Part shown: piece after piece, positions 23,923-35,072 of the stretch
Position numbering within the stretch: the first letter of the stretch is position 1
Layout of the letters: each line of letters begins with the position of its first letter
Assembly: GCA_030844895.1 (NCBI GenBank)
Contig: CM061234.1
Location: 11,528,043-11,592,042 of the forward strand
Length of the DNA stretch: 64,000 bases
Direction: 5' to 3'
From: Ambrosia x helenae
Lineage: Eukaryota; Streptophyta; Magnoliopsida; Asterales; Asteraceae
The notes under the pieces: generated by a model
Database searches by the model: none
What the model saw: only the letters and a program-made list of their open reading frames with translations
What the model was told of the DNA's origin: nothing
Position numbers and translations under genes: made by a program

Positions 23923-23989
23923 CAGTCTTACCGTCCACGCCTCAACGTGCTGAAATCATAATAATGCATAAGGTTCGTTATTAAGTTAA

Positions 23990-25132
23990 GCAAAGCAAAT
24001 CAATTTACTTGCGGTAACAAAGAATGCAAACAACTACATCCTGCCTGTGGCGTATGCTGTCGTTGACGAAGAGACTGTACACAGCTGGTGTTGGTTTTTC
24101 CAAAACCTTTCTGAGTACGTTACCCTTGATAGCATGGGGCCTTTGTGTGTGATATCAGACAGACACAACGGCATAATTAATGCTATGGAAAACCTTCCAC
24201 AGTGGAAGGAACCCAACGCCTACCATCGTTACTGTCTTCGTCACATCAGAAGCAATTTCAGCGGGAGGTTCCGAAACAAAACCCTACGGAAACTGTGTTG
24301 GTCAATTGGTAGCACATCTCAGAACCTAAAGTATCGCTGGGCTGTTAGCGAAATGAGGCTGAAAAATCAAGAGGCATGGGACTACCTTAACAACATTGAT
24401 AAGACTAAGTGGACGGTTAGGTATGATAAAGAGCGTCGTCGGTGGGGTAACCTAACGACGAACATCTCGGAGTCCATGAACAACGTCTTGCGTGAAGCGC
24501 GACTACTGCCTATCACAGCTCTCATTGACTACACCTTTCGCAGAGACGTCGAACAATATGTTAAGCACACTCAAATTTCGAGCGTTTGCAACACACCTCT
24601 ACCCCCTCGCATATGGAGCAGGTATGAGAGCCTTTTGGGAGTTGCTATGCAGCATGAAGTGACGATGTACGATGCGAATGCGTTAAGGTGCAATGTTCTT
24701 TCAAGGGTTGAGACAAATGACAGGGGCGGAAATGACTACACCGTTGAGTACAAAAAAAGGGTATGCTCGTGTGGAAAATGGCAAATGCAAAGATTTCCAT
24801 GTTCACATGCAATTGCTGTTTGCAATTGGTTGGGTAAAAGCCCTCACAGTATTACTAGTTGGAAATTCCACACAGACACGTACATTCAACAGTACAACAG
24901 TCATTTTTACACCTTGGGGCATAAGTCTGAATGGCCGGCGGCAGAGTGGAGAATTCAAGGGGACCCGTCGATGATTACTACACACCGAGGCAGAGTACGC
25001 CAGAGAAGAATGCAAAATGAGATGGATGTGAATTATGACGATCGCCCGAGGCGTCATGCATGCACTCGATGTGGAGAAACAGGCCATAACAGGAAGAGTT
25101 GTGGAAATGCAAGGCGTCAACGAAATCAGTGA
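23990..25132 (+). pseudogene. MuDR-type transposase, 5'-truncated
   Basis: The frame opens after a TAA at 23,987 without an ATG. It enters directly in the motif LLAVTKNANNYILPVAYAVV, so the N-terminal half and the first catalytic Asp are missing. The rest is well kept. Numbering from the GTG at 24,047, the second Asp lies in VISDRH (38), followed by AYHRYCLRHI and NISESMNN, a SWIM zinc finger (CSCGKWQMQRFPCSH, about 239-253), and a CCHC knuckle (CTRCGETGHNRKSC) near the C-terminus. MuDR transposases bind the element ends and cut with a DDE site. This copy cannot be catalytic. Confidence 0.88.
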
Positions 25133-25384
25133 ATGACCCTACAGGGTTGTGTCAGTCCTATCATCACGGTCATCTTTTTTATGTTGTTTACTTTTTTATT
25201 ATCTGTATCGTCAATCACCTTTTGCTTTCATGGATGAGTTGGGTGACTCATCTCATCATGTTCTGTACTAGCTTTATTTAATAATGGCAGAATTATTATG
25301 GTACTGTTAATTTTAATACCACTACTATTATTATCAGAACTTTTCTAAAATAAAAGTAAATAAATACATGTAGTAATGATAGAT

Positions 25385-26941
25385 TTATTTAAAACACATA
25401 ATACAAATTTATTTAACAACTATTTTTCCAAACTAGTCAACCGAACAAACTATACAATCTACCGAGTTACAAGACAATCTATTTCCGAGATCACCAATTC
25501 CAATAGCTTGTGTGTAAGTTTTATTAGCTTAAATATCTCTGATCCATGATATGAGAGGAATAATCCATCGAGAACTTGAGAAACAGAGAATAAGAGAAGA
25601 GATAATAACATATGAGCTACAATGACGTCGTGTTTTGGAAGCTACGTAAAGACATCATTGTACATATACCTCCTTATCTAAAAGAAACCAAGCCCGTAGT
25701 GTTTGAAGCCTAGTTCTTTTGGACACAGGTACAGTGAGATTGATAACTTCTCTATGGAAGTTGCTAGAATAGTTAAACAAAAGCTGAAATTGAACAGTTA
25801 TTTGGAATGTTTCTGATCATTTCAGTTATGCCATCACTATTCCAGTCTCCCGAGATCACCAATCCCAATATTCTACCGCTGCTTCATTGAGTTTCTATTT
25901 TGCGCCTTCCATCTCCATTGCTTCAGTGACATCAATAATTGCTTTATTGAAGGCAAACCTGTAGCTGTGGGCACAGAAAGGCGTTCTTCCAGTCAGCGGT
26001 AAATAAGGACCACATTCAGATTCAAACCCATCTGAATGCGGCAGGGGAAGCATATCAATATGTTGAACATTGGTACCAGATCTACAGGTACTTAATGATC
26101 AACCCAGGCTGCCACACCGAAGTAGCACGATGAAGAATCGCATCATCCGTTGTCGCCAACGTCGCTAATGACTGACCGTGATTCTTCAACATAGGATGGC
26201 CTTGTGCTACAGGCTTTGCCTGGAAGGTTGTCCCCCCTAAAGAGTCTGTTGCCATTAATAGAGGTGGTACACTGGAGATTGAGAGCACCACCGACAACCG
26301 ACTCTATAATATTATAAACTACAAAAGACAACGTTGCATTCTACACGTGTTATACCACGTGTGGATGTAACATCGATCCAAGTAGTTTCATGTGGATGTA
26401 ACACCGATCCAAAGACCGAGCTTTCTTGGACCCCAGAAAGAGGGAAGCCACAGTATGGCTTATCCCCGCAGAAAACAGTTAAAACTCCATGTGAATGTAA
26501 CATCGACCTAATATCAATAAAAAAGCGTTCCCTCCAGAACAATTGGTATTTTCTTTGGTTTTCTACGATAGGTGGCATTTAAGTATGTGTGGTTTGAGTG
26601 TGTGGTTTGGATGTGGATGGAGAATGGTAATCTGGTGGGATTATATTTATATGAGGGATGCCTCATTATCAATTGGCGGCATCAAAGGGATGCCTCACAC
26701 TTGGTTGGCGGCATCATGTTTCAATTGGCGGCATCACCATTGATGCCTCAAACTTGGTTGGCGGCATCAAGAGGGTTAAAATTGGCGGCTTCAATGTTGA
26801 GTTACCATTTGGCGGCATCAATGTTGGATTTGTTAGATGCCGCCAAATGGGTTCTACACATCACCAAAATCAGTTTTTTTCCCCAATACCCCCCAAAAGT
26901 AATTTCTAAAAAAATAAGTCCACTACTAATGTAAATGATTC
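25385..26941 (-). repeat. Right long terminal inverted repeat of the MULE
   Basis: Inverted match of the left arm. It is longer by about 500 bp, mainly through extra sequence at about 25,510-26,000 lacking in the left arm. The tip has at least seven GGCGGC(A/T)TCA words (26,672-26,845). Confidence 0.85.
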
Positions 26942-26968
26942 CATAACATTACAATGCATTATGATTGG

Positions 26969-28040
26969 TAGGGCTGTGCAAAGGGTCTGGAACCGACCCG
27001 ACTCGACCCGGACCCACCAGAACCGTATACCCTTTTATTGTTGAAATTAGGAACCACGAACCGAACCTAAAAAGGCTATGTGGTTCCGGGTCCTAAAGGT
27101 TCTGATGGGTCAGGTAAAAGGGTCTGACCCTCTAGAACCCTATAATGCAATAGCCACTATTAGAGGATTTGCATATTCCTATTATTTTTACCATGCTCGT
27201 AAAACAATTCCTCCATATGGTTCTAAGGTCGTCCGTTGTGGACGCGCGAGCGAACGTGCGCAAGCCACCGACATGACTATCAAGTAATCCGGTCACTTGA
27301 CCCCGTTGTGGCTGGAGGTGAGCAACGGCGCGACCAAAGGTCACCTTTTCCCGTTAACCCACGCGACCACCATCGCTTGTGCTCGCGCCGGGACTGTTTG
27401 CGTGGGGCTGTTGTGGCTGGGGTGAGCATGGGCGCTGAAACCTCGTTTGCGTCGTGCTACTCGCGCTTCCACAACGGACAGTCTAACAATAGCCCATGAG
27501 TTTTTTTAAAGTCATTTTTCGTTTCTCGACTTATGTTTTTGTAAAAATTTTGTCATTCTCATCAATAGAAACATTATGTAAATCTGTTATGTATACATAA
27601 TAAATACACACACACATCAGAGCGATATATATATAAATATTTACTTCAAATTTGGATATAATATATATTATATAATCTATCACATCTATGCATATCCATT
27701 AAGCCGAAAAATATTTCAAGAAAAATACATTGTTATTATTATAAATAATATTTTTTATATTGTATTAACATTACATGAAATCGATTACAATAAAATGTAA
27801 AAATGAAGAGTGAAAAGACTAAAAAATATTATTTTTTTATTTTTTTAATTAAAATACAAACGGTTCTTGTGGTTCTTATATTAGAACCGTGGGTTTGGAA
27901 CCGACCCGACCCGGAACCGATAATTCATATAAATCTAGAACCGGAAACCGACCCATATATTTAAAAAGGTTCGGGTCCAAGGTTCTTGTGGGTCGGGTTC
28001 AAGGTTCCTGTGGGTCCGAACCACGAAATGCTCACCCCTA
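26969..28040. mobile_element. Non-autonomous hAT element (1,072 bp) with nested MITE
   Basis: Ends TAGGGCTGTGCA and TGCTCACCCCTA are inverted repeats. The 8-bp direct repeat ATGATTGG flanks it (26,961-26,968 and 28,041-28,048). Subterminal regions are packed with GGGTCC/GGTTCCGACCCG words. It starts 18 bp after the MULE target duplication. No transposase. Confidence 0.85.
27227..27483. mobile_element. GC-rich Harbinger-type MITE nested in the hAT element
   Basis: Ends GGTCGTCCGTTGTGG and CCACAACGGACAGTC are inverted, flanked by TAA (27,224-27,226 and 27,484-27,486). This 257-bp block is far richer in GC than its host element. Frames within it are spurious. Confidence 0.7.
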
Positions 28041-28261
28041 ATGATTGGCTCTCTATATACGTAATTATAATTTTTTTTAAAGATATACCGGTCCGTTTTT
28101 TAAAAAAAAAAAAAAAGATACAAACTGTGTTTTCTTAATATATAAACACTTTCTGAAAAATAATATTGCATGGTTGTTACTAAGAGCATCCACACCGCTA
28201 TCTATATACACACACAAGGTAGGGGTTCGAAATTTCTATACAAGAAAATTAATCTCTATTT

Positions 28262-28400
28262 CACTACTAGAAAACTGACTTGTTTCCGACCAAGGTTTTT
28301 TGTCGGAAACTGGTAGTTTCTGACTAGTTTCCAACAAAGTGTCTTTTGTTGTGAAAATCTAATCGGTAAAATATTCCGACAAGTTTCCGATGAACTTTTC
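28262..28400. mobile_element. CACTA-like left terminus
   Basis: CACTACTAGAAAACTGACTT followed by repeated TTTCCGAC/GTCGGAAAC words matches a CACTA left end with subterminal repeats. No right end assigned. Confidence 0.5.
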
Positions 28401-28669
28401 GACACATTCTATATATTAACAAATCACAACGGGAACAGTCCTAATTCGTGATTGGGCCAAATGTTCAACTTTTATGTGGCCACAAATATTATTTTACCTT
28501 TATTCTTGGTTTTCGTGGTTTAAAAAAACGATACATACATCTCTACTTCTCTTACATATATGTCGTCCCACCACCAGAGTCACCATCACCGGTTACCATC
28601 ACCACCGTCAAACCACCACCCTATGACTAATGTCACACACCGCCATCTTCAATAAACAAAGAGAGAAAG

Positions 28670-28672
<3 letters not shown>

Positions 28673-28711
<39 letters not shown>
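28673..28711. repeat. (GA)n microsatellite
   Basis: About 19 GA units, followed by CAC/ATC-rich low-complexity sequence that gives spurious His-rich frames. Confidence 0.9.
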
Positions 28712-28713
<2 letters not shown>

Positions 28714-29463
28714 AGAGAGACGAGTGAAAAAGTGACGACTGGAACCAGTTACCACTGTCACATAACCACCACGCTCACCATAGGCATCAATGTCGTAAAT
28801 CACCATCATCATCATCAACGTCACAGAGTCATAGATCCGCTCGGATTTGTTCTTTCAGAGACAGTAGGAGAGAGCAGTAGACAGGAGATGTGGTGGTAGG
28901 TGGTGATGGTGATCGGGTGGGAAACTTGAATAATTTTACACCTATGAAGGTTAATTTCTAGGTCGGGAGATTATCAATGGACCGCTTGCTTACACAAGTA
29001 TCGTTGGTTAAGAGAAATGTTGATGTTCCCTGATCCAGGGTATGCGCCTTCTGTGAAGTATATGAGGAAACCTTGGGTGATATTTTTGCCTCTTGCTCTT
29101 TCTTTTAACGGATGTGGGATCAGATGGCAAACTGGAGCGGAATCAGGTCTTCCTTTTTTTCGGAGCAAAGGATGTATTGAACCTATATGAGCACGGTCAT
29201 GGAGTTTAAAAAGTGGAAATAGCAATATATACGATGCGAAAGCGTTATTTGAAGTATATGAAGAGTCCTAAATGACTTGGTGTTTAACTTAAATCAGTCG
29301 AGCGTTGATAGAGTGGTGGAGGAGAATAAAGTTATGACATTGAGCAAAGTAACAAGCCATTACCTAGGATAGATGGTGTAATTTCCATGTGTTTAGATGT
29401 AATTTTTTGGTGATATAGTTTTATGGCCGTAACTCCTTTTGGGCCAACACAATGTTATCCTCC
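28714..29463. other. Intergenic DNA
   Basis: No recognised gene. The segment 28,970-29,340 has a more even base composition than its neighbours but no long frame with family resemblance. Confidence 0.4.
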
Positions 29464-29621
29464 AAATAATGGAAGTTTTGTTGGTTTTTTTTTTTTTTTA
29501 AAAAAAAAGCTAGATACATTTCCCTTTTAGAAAGCTTTATAAATGCCCCGAGCAAGTTTTGTTGGTTTTTTTTTAAAAAAAAAAAGCTAGATACATTTCC
29601 CTCTTAGAAAGCTTTATAAAT
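29464..29621. repeat. ~85-bp tandem duplication
   Basis: GTTTTGTTGG(T)n(A)nGCTAGATACATTTCCC..GCTTTATAAATG occurs twice in a row. The copies differ in the length of the T/A runs and a few bases. Confidence 0.85.
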
Positions 29622-29894
29622 GGCCCCAGTAACTTTGTGGTGTAGTGGCATGGAAAATGAGGGTTAAGGCTTTGAGACTGAAAAGTCTCAGGTTCTACTC
29701 TGATCCCACCTAGATTTTACCGATCTTTCACTATCGTGTCTTTAGGCGGGTGGAGATTGGGTTTTCCCTGGTTGGTGAAACTATCGTAGGTAGGCCTTCA
29801 GCTACCCGGCGCTGTTTGCGTTCACGGATGTATGGGGTGCGTTTGGCCATGGGTTACCCGGGTAGTCTGGGCATTATGCTTAATTGGTCCTAAA
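29622..29894 (+). mobile_element. tRNA-derived SINE (plus)
   Basis: A perfect Pol III A box (TGGTGTAGTGG, about 29,637) and a degenerate B box (GGTTCTACTCT) about 50 bp later. The flanking direct repeat AAAGCTTTMTAAAT (29,608-29,621 and 29,895-29,908) has one mismatch. The tail is short and A-rich. Confidence 0.7.
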
Positions 29895-29908
29895 AAAGCT
29901 TTCTAAAT

Positions 29909-30923
29909 TCATTTAGGCAAATAAAACAACCCAGTGATTAATGCAAGTAAACCTCGCATCGACATGCAAATTAATGTTTTTGTTGTTCGTGTCGATGAAT
30001 AAACCACACATATCCAGTCGAATCTACACCTTCCACTTGTTATCAAAATGATAAATCTTGCTAACTACCCCATTGAAGAGGAAGCTATATGCCAAGTATT
30101 TTTTTTTTTTTTTTTTTTTTTTACGGCAATATATGCCAAGTTATAATATAGGTGTATTAAAATACTTTTAGCATTTTATTCACATGCTAGATTTGAACAA
30201 GGAGCTAGCGAGGTCCCATTAAAACCATACAGCTGTACCTAGAACTTTAAGCATCTTGTTATTGTGGCCTTGTTTTAATAAAATTATAATTTTGTTTGAA
30301 AATAAAAAAGAAACAAAACTACATATTGTTGTAACGATAATTACCAATACATCTAGTAATATATCAAACGTTGTGCCGGGTTCCTTGCGAGACACGACAG
30401 GACCAAACGTGAGAACTTAGTCCGTATGAATTCTATATATTATGGTAACGGCACTCGTTGCAACGACTGTAAGAGAAAAAAAATAAAATTTTGATATAAT
30501 AAAAAAAATACAACGTGATTAACATCGATCGAAAACAAATATTCAGTAGGAATCAATTCAACTCATTATGACTGAAATACAGTATGTGTGCGTACCTAAA
30601 ACCCTTGCGCTTCGTGGATGTATAGACACTCGCTACTCGCAAACTCGAAAAATCTATTGTAAAACGAACATATAGTAAACTGTATGAAGTACCAAATGTT
30701 GAGATCTCATGCTTCTTCCAATTATTAGGTTTCTTTGCCATTGGAAGGACCGTTAATTAACAACTTGTGTATATAGATTGCCTTACATATAAATCACTGT
30801 TATTGCCAAATTTGTCATGAGAATCCACATACATTCTTGAACTCTGCAAGCATCAACAAGCACATTCATTTTAATGAAATCAAATCTTCCTAATCAACAA
30901 TCAACACCTGGGTAGCGAGTCCT
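29909..30923. other. Intergenic DNA
   Basis: No gene supported. A T23 run lies near 30,100. A 62-residue frame at 30,553-30,741 (minus) has no recognisable family. Confidence 0.5.
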
Positions 30924-31435
30924 CTATCTGGCAGGGCTGGCAAATCGTGTCCCTAACAGGTTAACAGGTCTCTGACGCGCGCGAACAAATCAAGTTCTAA
31001 ACATGAACACGACTCGTTTAACTCATTTATATCTCATGTTTATAACACAGTTTTATGTTTTATGTACCAAAAAAGGGAAATGAAAGATTTTTGCCTCTTA
31101 ATTCTAAGTATTAAGAGTATATGTAGTGGGGCTCGTTGTGCAGCGCTATAACCCCTATAGCGCCGGGGAACACCGCCCCCCCAGGCGCTATAGGGCGTTT
31201 TGGGTTTGGTTTGTTCCCCACATAGCGAGCGTTATGCATGCATTGGTATGTGTAGTGGCAGGTTTGAATGCTTGACCGGTGGTTGGGGTGTGGTATTCGA
31301 AGCATTTATTAAAAAAAAAAAAAAAAAAAAAAATTTGTATATAAATATACATACAACACAAGACTCACACACATACAACACAAGCTGCACAAACACTACA
31401 CACACACACTTTGAAATTTTATTGTGAGGGAAGAG

Positions 31436-32811
31436 ATGAATCCTTTCGGTCAAGGTTTCGGGTTTGGTTCCCAAACCAGGGGCGAAAACACCCGACCTAT
31501 AGCTCCGGGTTCGGGTTCAAACCCGCAAAGTTTCACGCACCTCTTAAACCAACCGTATGGTTGGGACCCGAACATGTATAATGTTAACATGGGAGGGAGT
31601 TTTGGGATGCCCATAGGAGGTGGGTTTGGCCAAACACAAGTGTACGGGTCATCCCAAATGTTCGGCTCTTCAAATGCTTGGCAAGAGTCGGTTCCGGAGA
31701 CACAAGGCCCGGTTGAAGAGGAAGAGCCCGGGCGAGGCAAGGCACCCGCGCGACGGAGTCACGCAAGAAAAGAGACGGGCGGTCGTGCCAAGAAAAAGGT
31801 TATACCATGGACCGACCACGAGTTGTACTCGTTAACCCGAGCGTGGGTTGACGTGTCGGAGGATCCTGAAGTCGGTAAGATATTATATATTTTTTTGGTA
31901 ATGTTAAATTTTTTTGGTAAGATATATAATTTTTGGTAATGTTATATTTTTTGGTAATGTTTTTTGGTATAATGTTATATTTTTTGGTAATGTTTTTTGG
32001 TAATGTTATATTGTTTGGTAATGTTATAGTTTTTGGTATGTTTTTTTCAGCCAACTATCAATCTAAAGGCGATTTTTGGAAAAGAGTACGGGAAATATTT
32101 TTTGATCTCTCGGGTAAAGGAGAAGGCTACCGGGAGAATGATTCGATATCGGGCAAGTGGACCGATATCAACCAAAAATGCACAAATTTTCAGGGCATTT
32201 ATCAGCGCACCAAGTTCGGGTGGAAAAGTGGGCAAAGTGACGAGGATGTCTTTGTGGCGGCTTTGGAAGAATACAATCAGACGTACGGGAATTTCCCGTA
32301 CGTGAAATGTTGGCGCGTGCTGAAAGACTGCACCAAATGGCACCCCGTGCGCCCAACTGTTGGATCTTCTTCATCTAGGGCCAAAAATATGAGGCCTTCA
32401 AAAAAGTCGAGGACCTCTGACTCGGTTGATCCCGAAACGCCTACGTCTGACGCGCGTTATGTCGACCTCAACTCACCAGAAGAAAATCCCTTTTTTGTAG
32501 GGGAGGAGGGGGCGGAGGAGCTACCTCGTCCCGCCGGTCGACGGGCTGCTCGAGCCGCACGGACGGAGTCTTCGTCGGGGGTTGATAAGTTAGTCCCGGC
32601 ATTTGCTGAAATGAACCAGCGGCTCCAAGACTTGCGCGATATCGGGGCTCAGCGTATCCAAGAAAACCGAGAGGTCGTTGACATCATGAAGGAACGACAG
32701 TTTGAACGCGACTTTGCTTTTTACACGTCAAACTTTGACCACCTAGAGGGGAAAGCGCTGGAAATGGCTATGAGCCGAAAGGCAAAAATCGAAAAAAAAT
32801 ATGGTTTCTAG
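31436..32811 (+). CDS. PIF/Harbinger ORF1, Myb/SANT-like DNA-binding protein, intact
   Basis: In Ping/Pong-like elements ORF1 is a Myb/SANT-like protein that works with the separate DDE transposase in binding element ends. Two exons: 31,436-31,874 and 32,051-32,811, joined in phase (GTC G|CC AAC) to give 399 residues. ATG at 31,436 was chosen because it is the first in frame. The N-terminal third is Gly/Asn/Pro-rich, followed by a basic patch (KAPARRSHARKE). Next comes a trihelix/SANT-like domain from WTDHELYSLTRAWV through GDFWKRVREIFFD, SGKWTDINQKCTNFQGIY and WRVLKDCTKWH. An acidic/Ser linker follows, then a C-terminal helix (MNQRLQDLRDIGAQRIQENRE) ending in KIEKKYGF. Close relatives are often mislabelled as glutathione S-transferase T3-like in plant annotations. 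The intron is a T-rich GGTAATGTTATA repeat. No lesion is visible. Confidence 0.82.
31875..32050 (+). repeat. Intron of ORF1 made of TTTTGGTAATGTTATA repeats
   Basis: Starts GTAAGA and ends TTTTTTTCAG. In between are about nine degenerate TTTTTGGTAATGTTATA units. The frame that reads through it is an artefact. Confidence 0.8.
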
Positions 32812-33201
32812 TATCTTTATCTTTTATTTATGGTTTGTAATTTTTTTTTTTAGTATTTGTATTTTTTTTTTTTGTTTTAGTATTTGTAATTTTTTTATTT
32901 TTAATGAAATATTATTAAGTATTAAATATTCTTATTTAAATAAAAAACAATAATTAACCAATCATTACCAATCATTTATAACCCCAACATAACCCTCCTT
33001 CCCACTACACCCTCTTTTTCCATAACCCCAACATAACACCTTTTCTATTACTTTTTAATATTTTAATCCTATAACCCCAACATAACTATCCACCACTACA
33101 CATACCCTTAAAAAAAGTCAAAAAATCAAATAGTGTACTTTTCAGTCAAACAGGTCTTATCGTGTCTTAACAGGTTACCCATTGCCAGCCCTACTGTCTG
33201 G

Positions 33202-34396
33202 GAATCATCGACATATGACCCAACTCATGATATATTGTTAACAATCCATGTCTGTCTGAAATGTTACATGGAAGTAAACATTCAAAATTGAGATAACATT
33301 TGTAGTTCTACATTAAGTGAAACTTCATAACCGAACTAAAGCTTTCTGTTCCACTTTAGTTTACTAGCTAATAAATCCTTACCAACAAAAAATACTAAAA
33401 CAAATGTTTGATAACTAGTATGATACACTACACATTTACTAAGCACACAAGCTTATTTAGTATTTCATTCCACAACATTAGACATTACATGTCTTCACAC
33501 TTCACTAAACCCAACTCATGTGATTATATGAGCACAATCCAATACTACACCAATTTTATGAATTTCATGACAATCTAACTAGTTCAACGATAGACATTTA
33601 ATGATTCTGAAAGTTAATTTGAGCGTCGTCAACTCAATATCAAACCAAACTGACCCGTTAACTTTAAATTTCACCAAAGTGTGACCATGATCCTTCACAT
33701 ATGCAATTTATAGTCCGAACAAATCCGTGGAAGCATAACTGGACATTCGAGATCGTTCTTTGCCAATTTGGGTCACACCCCACTCCATCACCACCACCCG
33801 TCACGTCACTCCATCCTTCGTCACCATCCTCCATCGCCAACCTGAGGGCGTAGTGAATGGTGATGGTCCTCACGTCAAACCAGCTGTTGAAAGTACATGT
33901 GTCTTTCCGATTTAACATCAAACATATGGTATGCATAACCATGTTTTAATTATTGGTGTTTTTTTTTTTTTTTTTTTTTTTAATGATTGGGCTTCTGTTG
34001 AGTTAAATGTCGTTGGACTCGCTACTGGGCTAAAGCTTTGTCTGGAGTGTTGATGTTGGGCTTTTGCTAAATGGGCTGAAGTCTAAGTTTGGAGGTGGTA
34101 AACCACACAAACAAATGGGTCGCTCTTAACCCAACAAACGGGTCGTGGTTAACCAGATTTATAAATAAGCTACACGGCTATCTTTTGATGGATATATTTC
34201 TTTCGTCTTCCCTCGAGTTAGGATTTGTCTTTGAGTTTGTATATCTTCTCATCATACTGATGTGAATATTATCTCAGTTGTTATTAATTTTTTAGATATA
34301 GGATTAGTTTAATTATTGTTTGAATAATCTCTGTGTTTCTGTGTTACTCCCATGAGTTTTGACACAAGCCTCCACACATTTTGACCGTGACAACCG
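33202..34396. other. Intergenic DNA
   Basis: No gene supported. A T23 run lies near 33,960. A minus-strand frame of 92 codons at 33,664-33,942 shows no known family. Confidence 0.5.
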
Positions 34397-34535
34397 TCAC
34401 GGGCGGACATATGTGGATGGCAGGGGTAGCAGCCGCTACCCCTTAACTTGTACGCGTAGTGCAATTTTATTTTTCTTCTTACGTTTTTGGTATTATGTTA
34501 CCCCTGAAAATTATGTAACGTTACCCCTCAAATTA
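34397..34535 (-). mobile_element. Copy of the 7,109-type hAT MITE
   Basis: TAGCAGCCGCTACCCCTTAAC, TTATGTTACCCCTGAAAATTATG and TAACGTTACCCCTC match the 7,109-7,275 MITE in reverse. The ends are diverged and no target duplication was identified. Confidence 0.5.
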
Positions 34536-34692
34536 CCCAAACACCCTCAAAGTTTTTAATATAAGCACAACATCAAAAAGGATAGAATCCTATAGGCCAT
34601 AACTCATTTCATTTGTAATTTCTTAACTAAAAGATACAAGCCCATGAACCTAAGGTTTTGAACGGGTAAAAACAAAAGAAAATAATAAAGAG

Positions 34693-35022
34693 TGTTGAAT
34701 TTCGGTCATAGTATGCAAAAGTGTTTGAGATAATGGTTTCGGTTAAGAAGGAAGATAGAATGGAGGGAAATATTTCATATGTACAAATGACTACATTACA
34801 ACCTATTTATACTTGTGAATGGGTGTGTGTGAACCGACATGTCCCTTCACTAACAATATAACCACCCATAACTACCTTATAAACCGATATGTCACACTCA
34901 TTCGGTTACAACTTCCTAAAGTTAGGATATAGAAACTTGTTTACGATATTTACATATGTACATGACTAATTAACATATAGTTAATTATCGAACTTATGTT
35001 TATGTTAGATTAGAGGCTAACA
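34693..35022 (-). mobile_element. LTR of an LTR retroelement (probable 3' LTR), 330 bp
   Basis: Read on the minus strand, it starts TGTTAGCC at 35,022 and ends near TTCAACA at 34,693. A TATAAATAGG box lies at 34,811-34,803. A G12 polypurine tract lies immediately before the TG start, the arrangement of a 3' LTR. The end coordinate is tentative. Confidence 0.65.
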
Positions 35023-35040
35023 CCCCCCCCCCCCTAATCT
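35023..35040 (-). promoter_or_regulatory. Polypurine tract next to the LTR
   Basis: AGATTAG followed by twelve G on the minus strand, abutting the LTR start. In retroelements this primes plus-strand DNA synthesis. Confidence 0.6.
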
Positions 35041-35072
35041 AAGCATAAACATCTTCTTCCTTGGCTGCCTTT

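Larger units (their letters stand above)
22127..26941 (+). mobile_element. Mutator-like element (MULE), 4,815 bp, 9-bp target duplication
   Basis: Direct repeats CATAACATT flank it exactly (22,118-22,126 and 26,942-26,950). Termini start GAATCATTTAYATTAGTAG on both sides. Long inverted arms of more than 1 kb enclose a MuDR-type transposase remnant on the plus strand and an antisense Ulp1-like frame. MULEs carrying a Ulp1-type cysteine peptidase are a known class (Kaonashi-like). Both genes here are defective, so the copy is not autonomous. Confidence 0.92.
31114..33108 (+). mobile_element. PIF/Harbinger element carrying only ORF1
   Basis: Ends AGAGTATATGTAGTGG and CCACTACACATACCCT are inverted. 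A TTA/TAA lies at each junction, though the exact 3-bp duplication is ambiguous by one base. It contains an intact Myb/SANT-like ORF1 and no DDE transposase. The GC-rich left subterminal part (31,125-31,225) repeats CTATAGCGCC/GGCGCTATAG. Confidence 0.7.
30932..33193. mobile_element. hAT element split by a Harbinger insertion
   Basis: Ends CAGGGCTGGCAA and TTGCCAGCCCTA are inverted repeats. The flanking 8-mers CTATCTGG (30,924-30,931) and CTGTCTGG (33,194-33,201) differ by one base. Only about 270 bp of hAT sequence remains outside the nested element. No hAT transposase. Confidence 0.75.

Noticed and set aside
26082..26934. Frames of 60-120 codons in the right MULE arm
   Set aside because: Mirror images of the left-arm frames; repeated GGCGGC words produce them.
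27078..27499. Arg-rich frames
   Set aside because: They lie in the GC-rich MITE nested in the hAT element, with no family resemblance.
30553..30741. 62-codon minus-strand frame starting MAKKPNNWKK
   Set aside because: Plausible start but no family resemblance and an AT-rich repeat context.
31933..32050. N-terminal extension of the ORF1 second exon
   Set aside because: This is intron sequence (TTTTGGTAATG repeats) between a clear donor and acceptor.
33664..33942. 92-codon minus-strand frame
   Set aside because: No recognisable domain, no supporting splice or promoter context.
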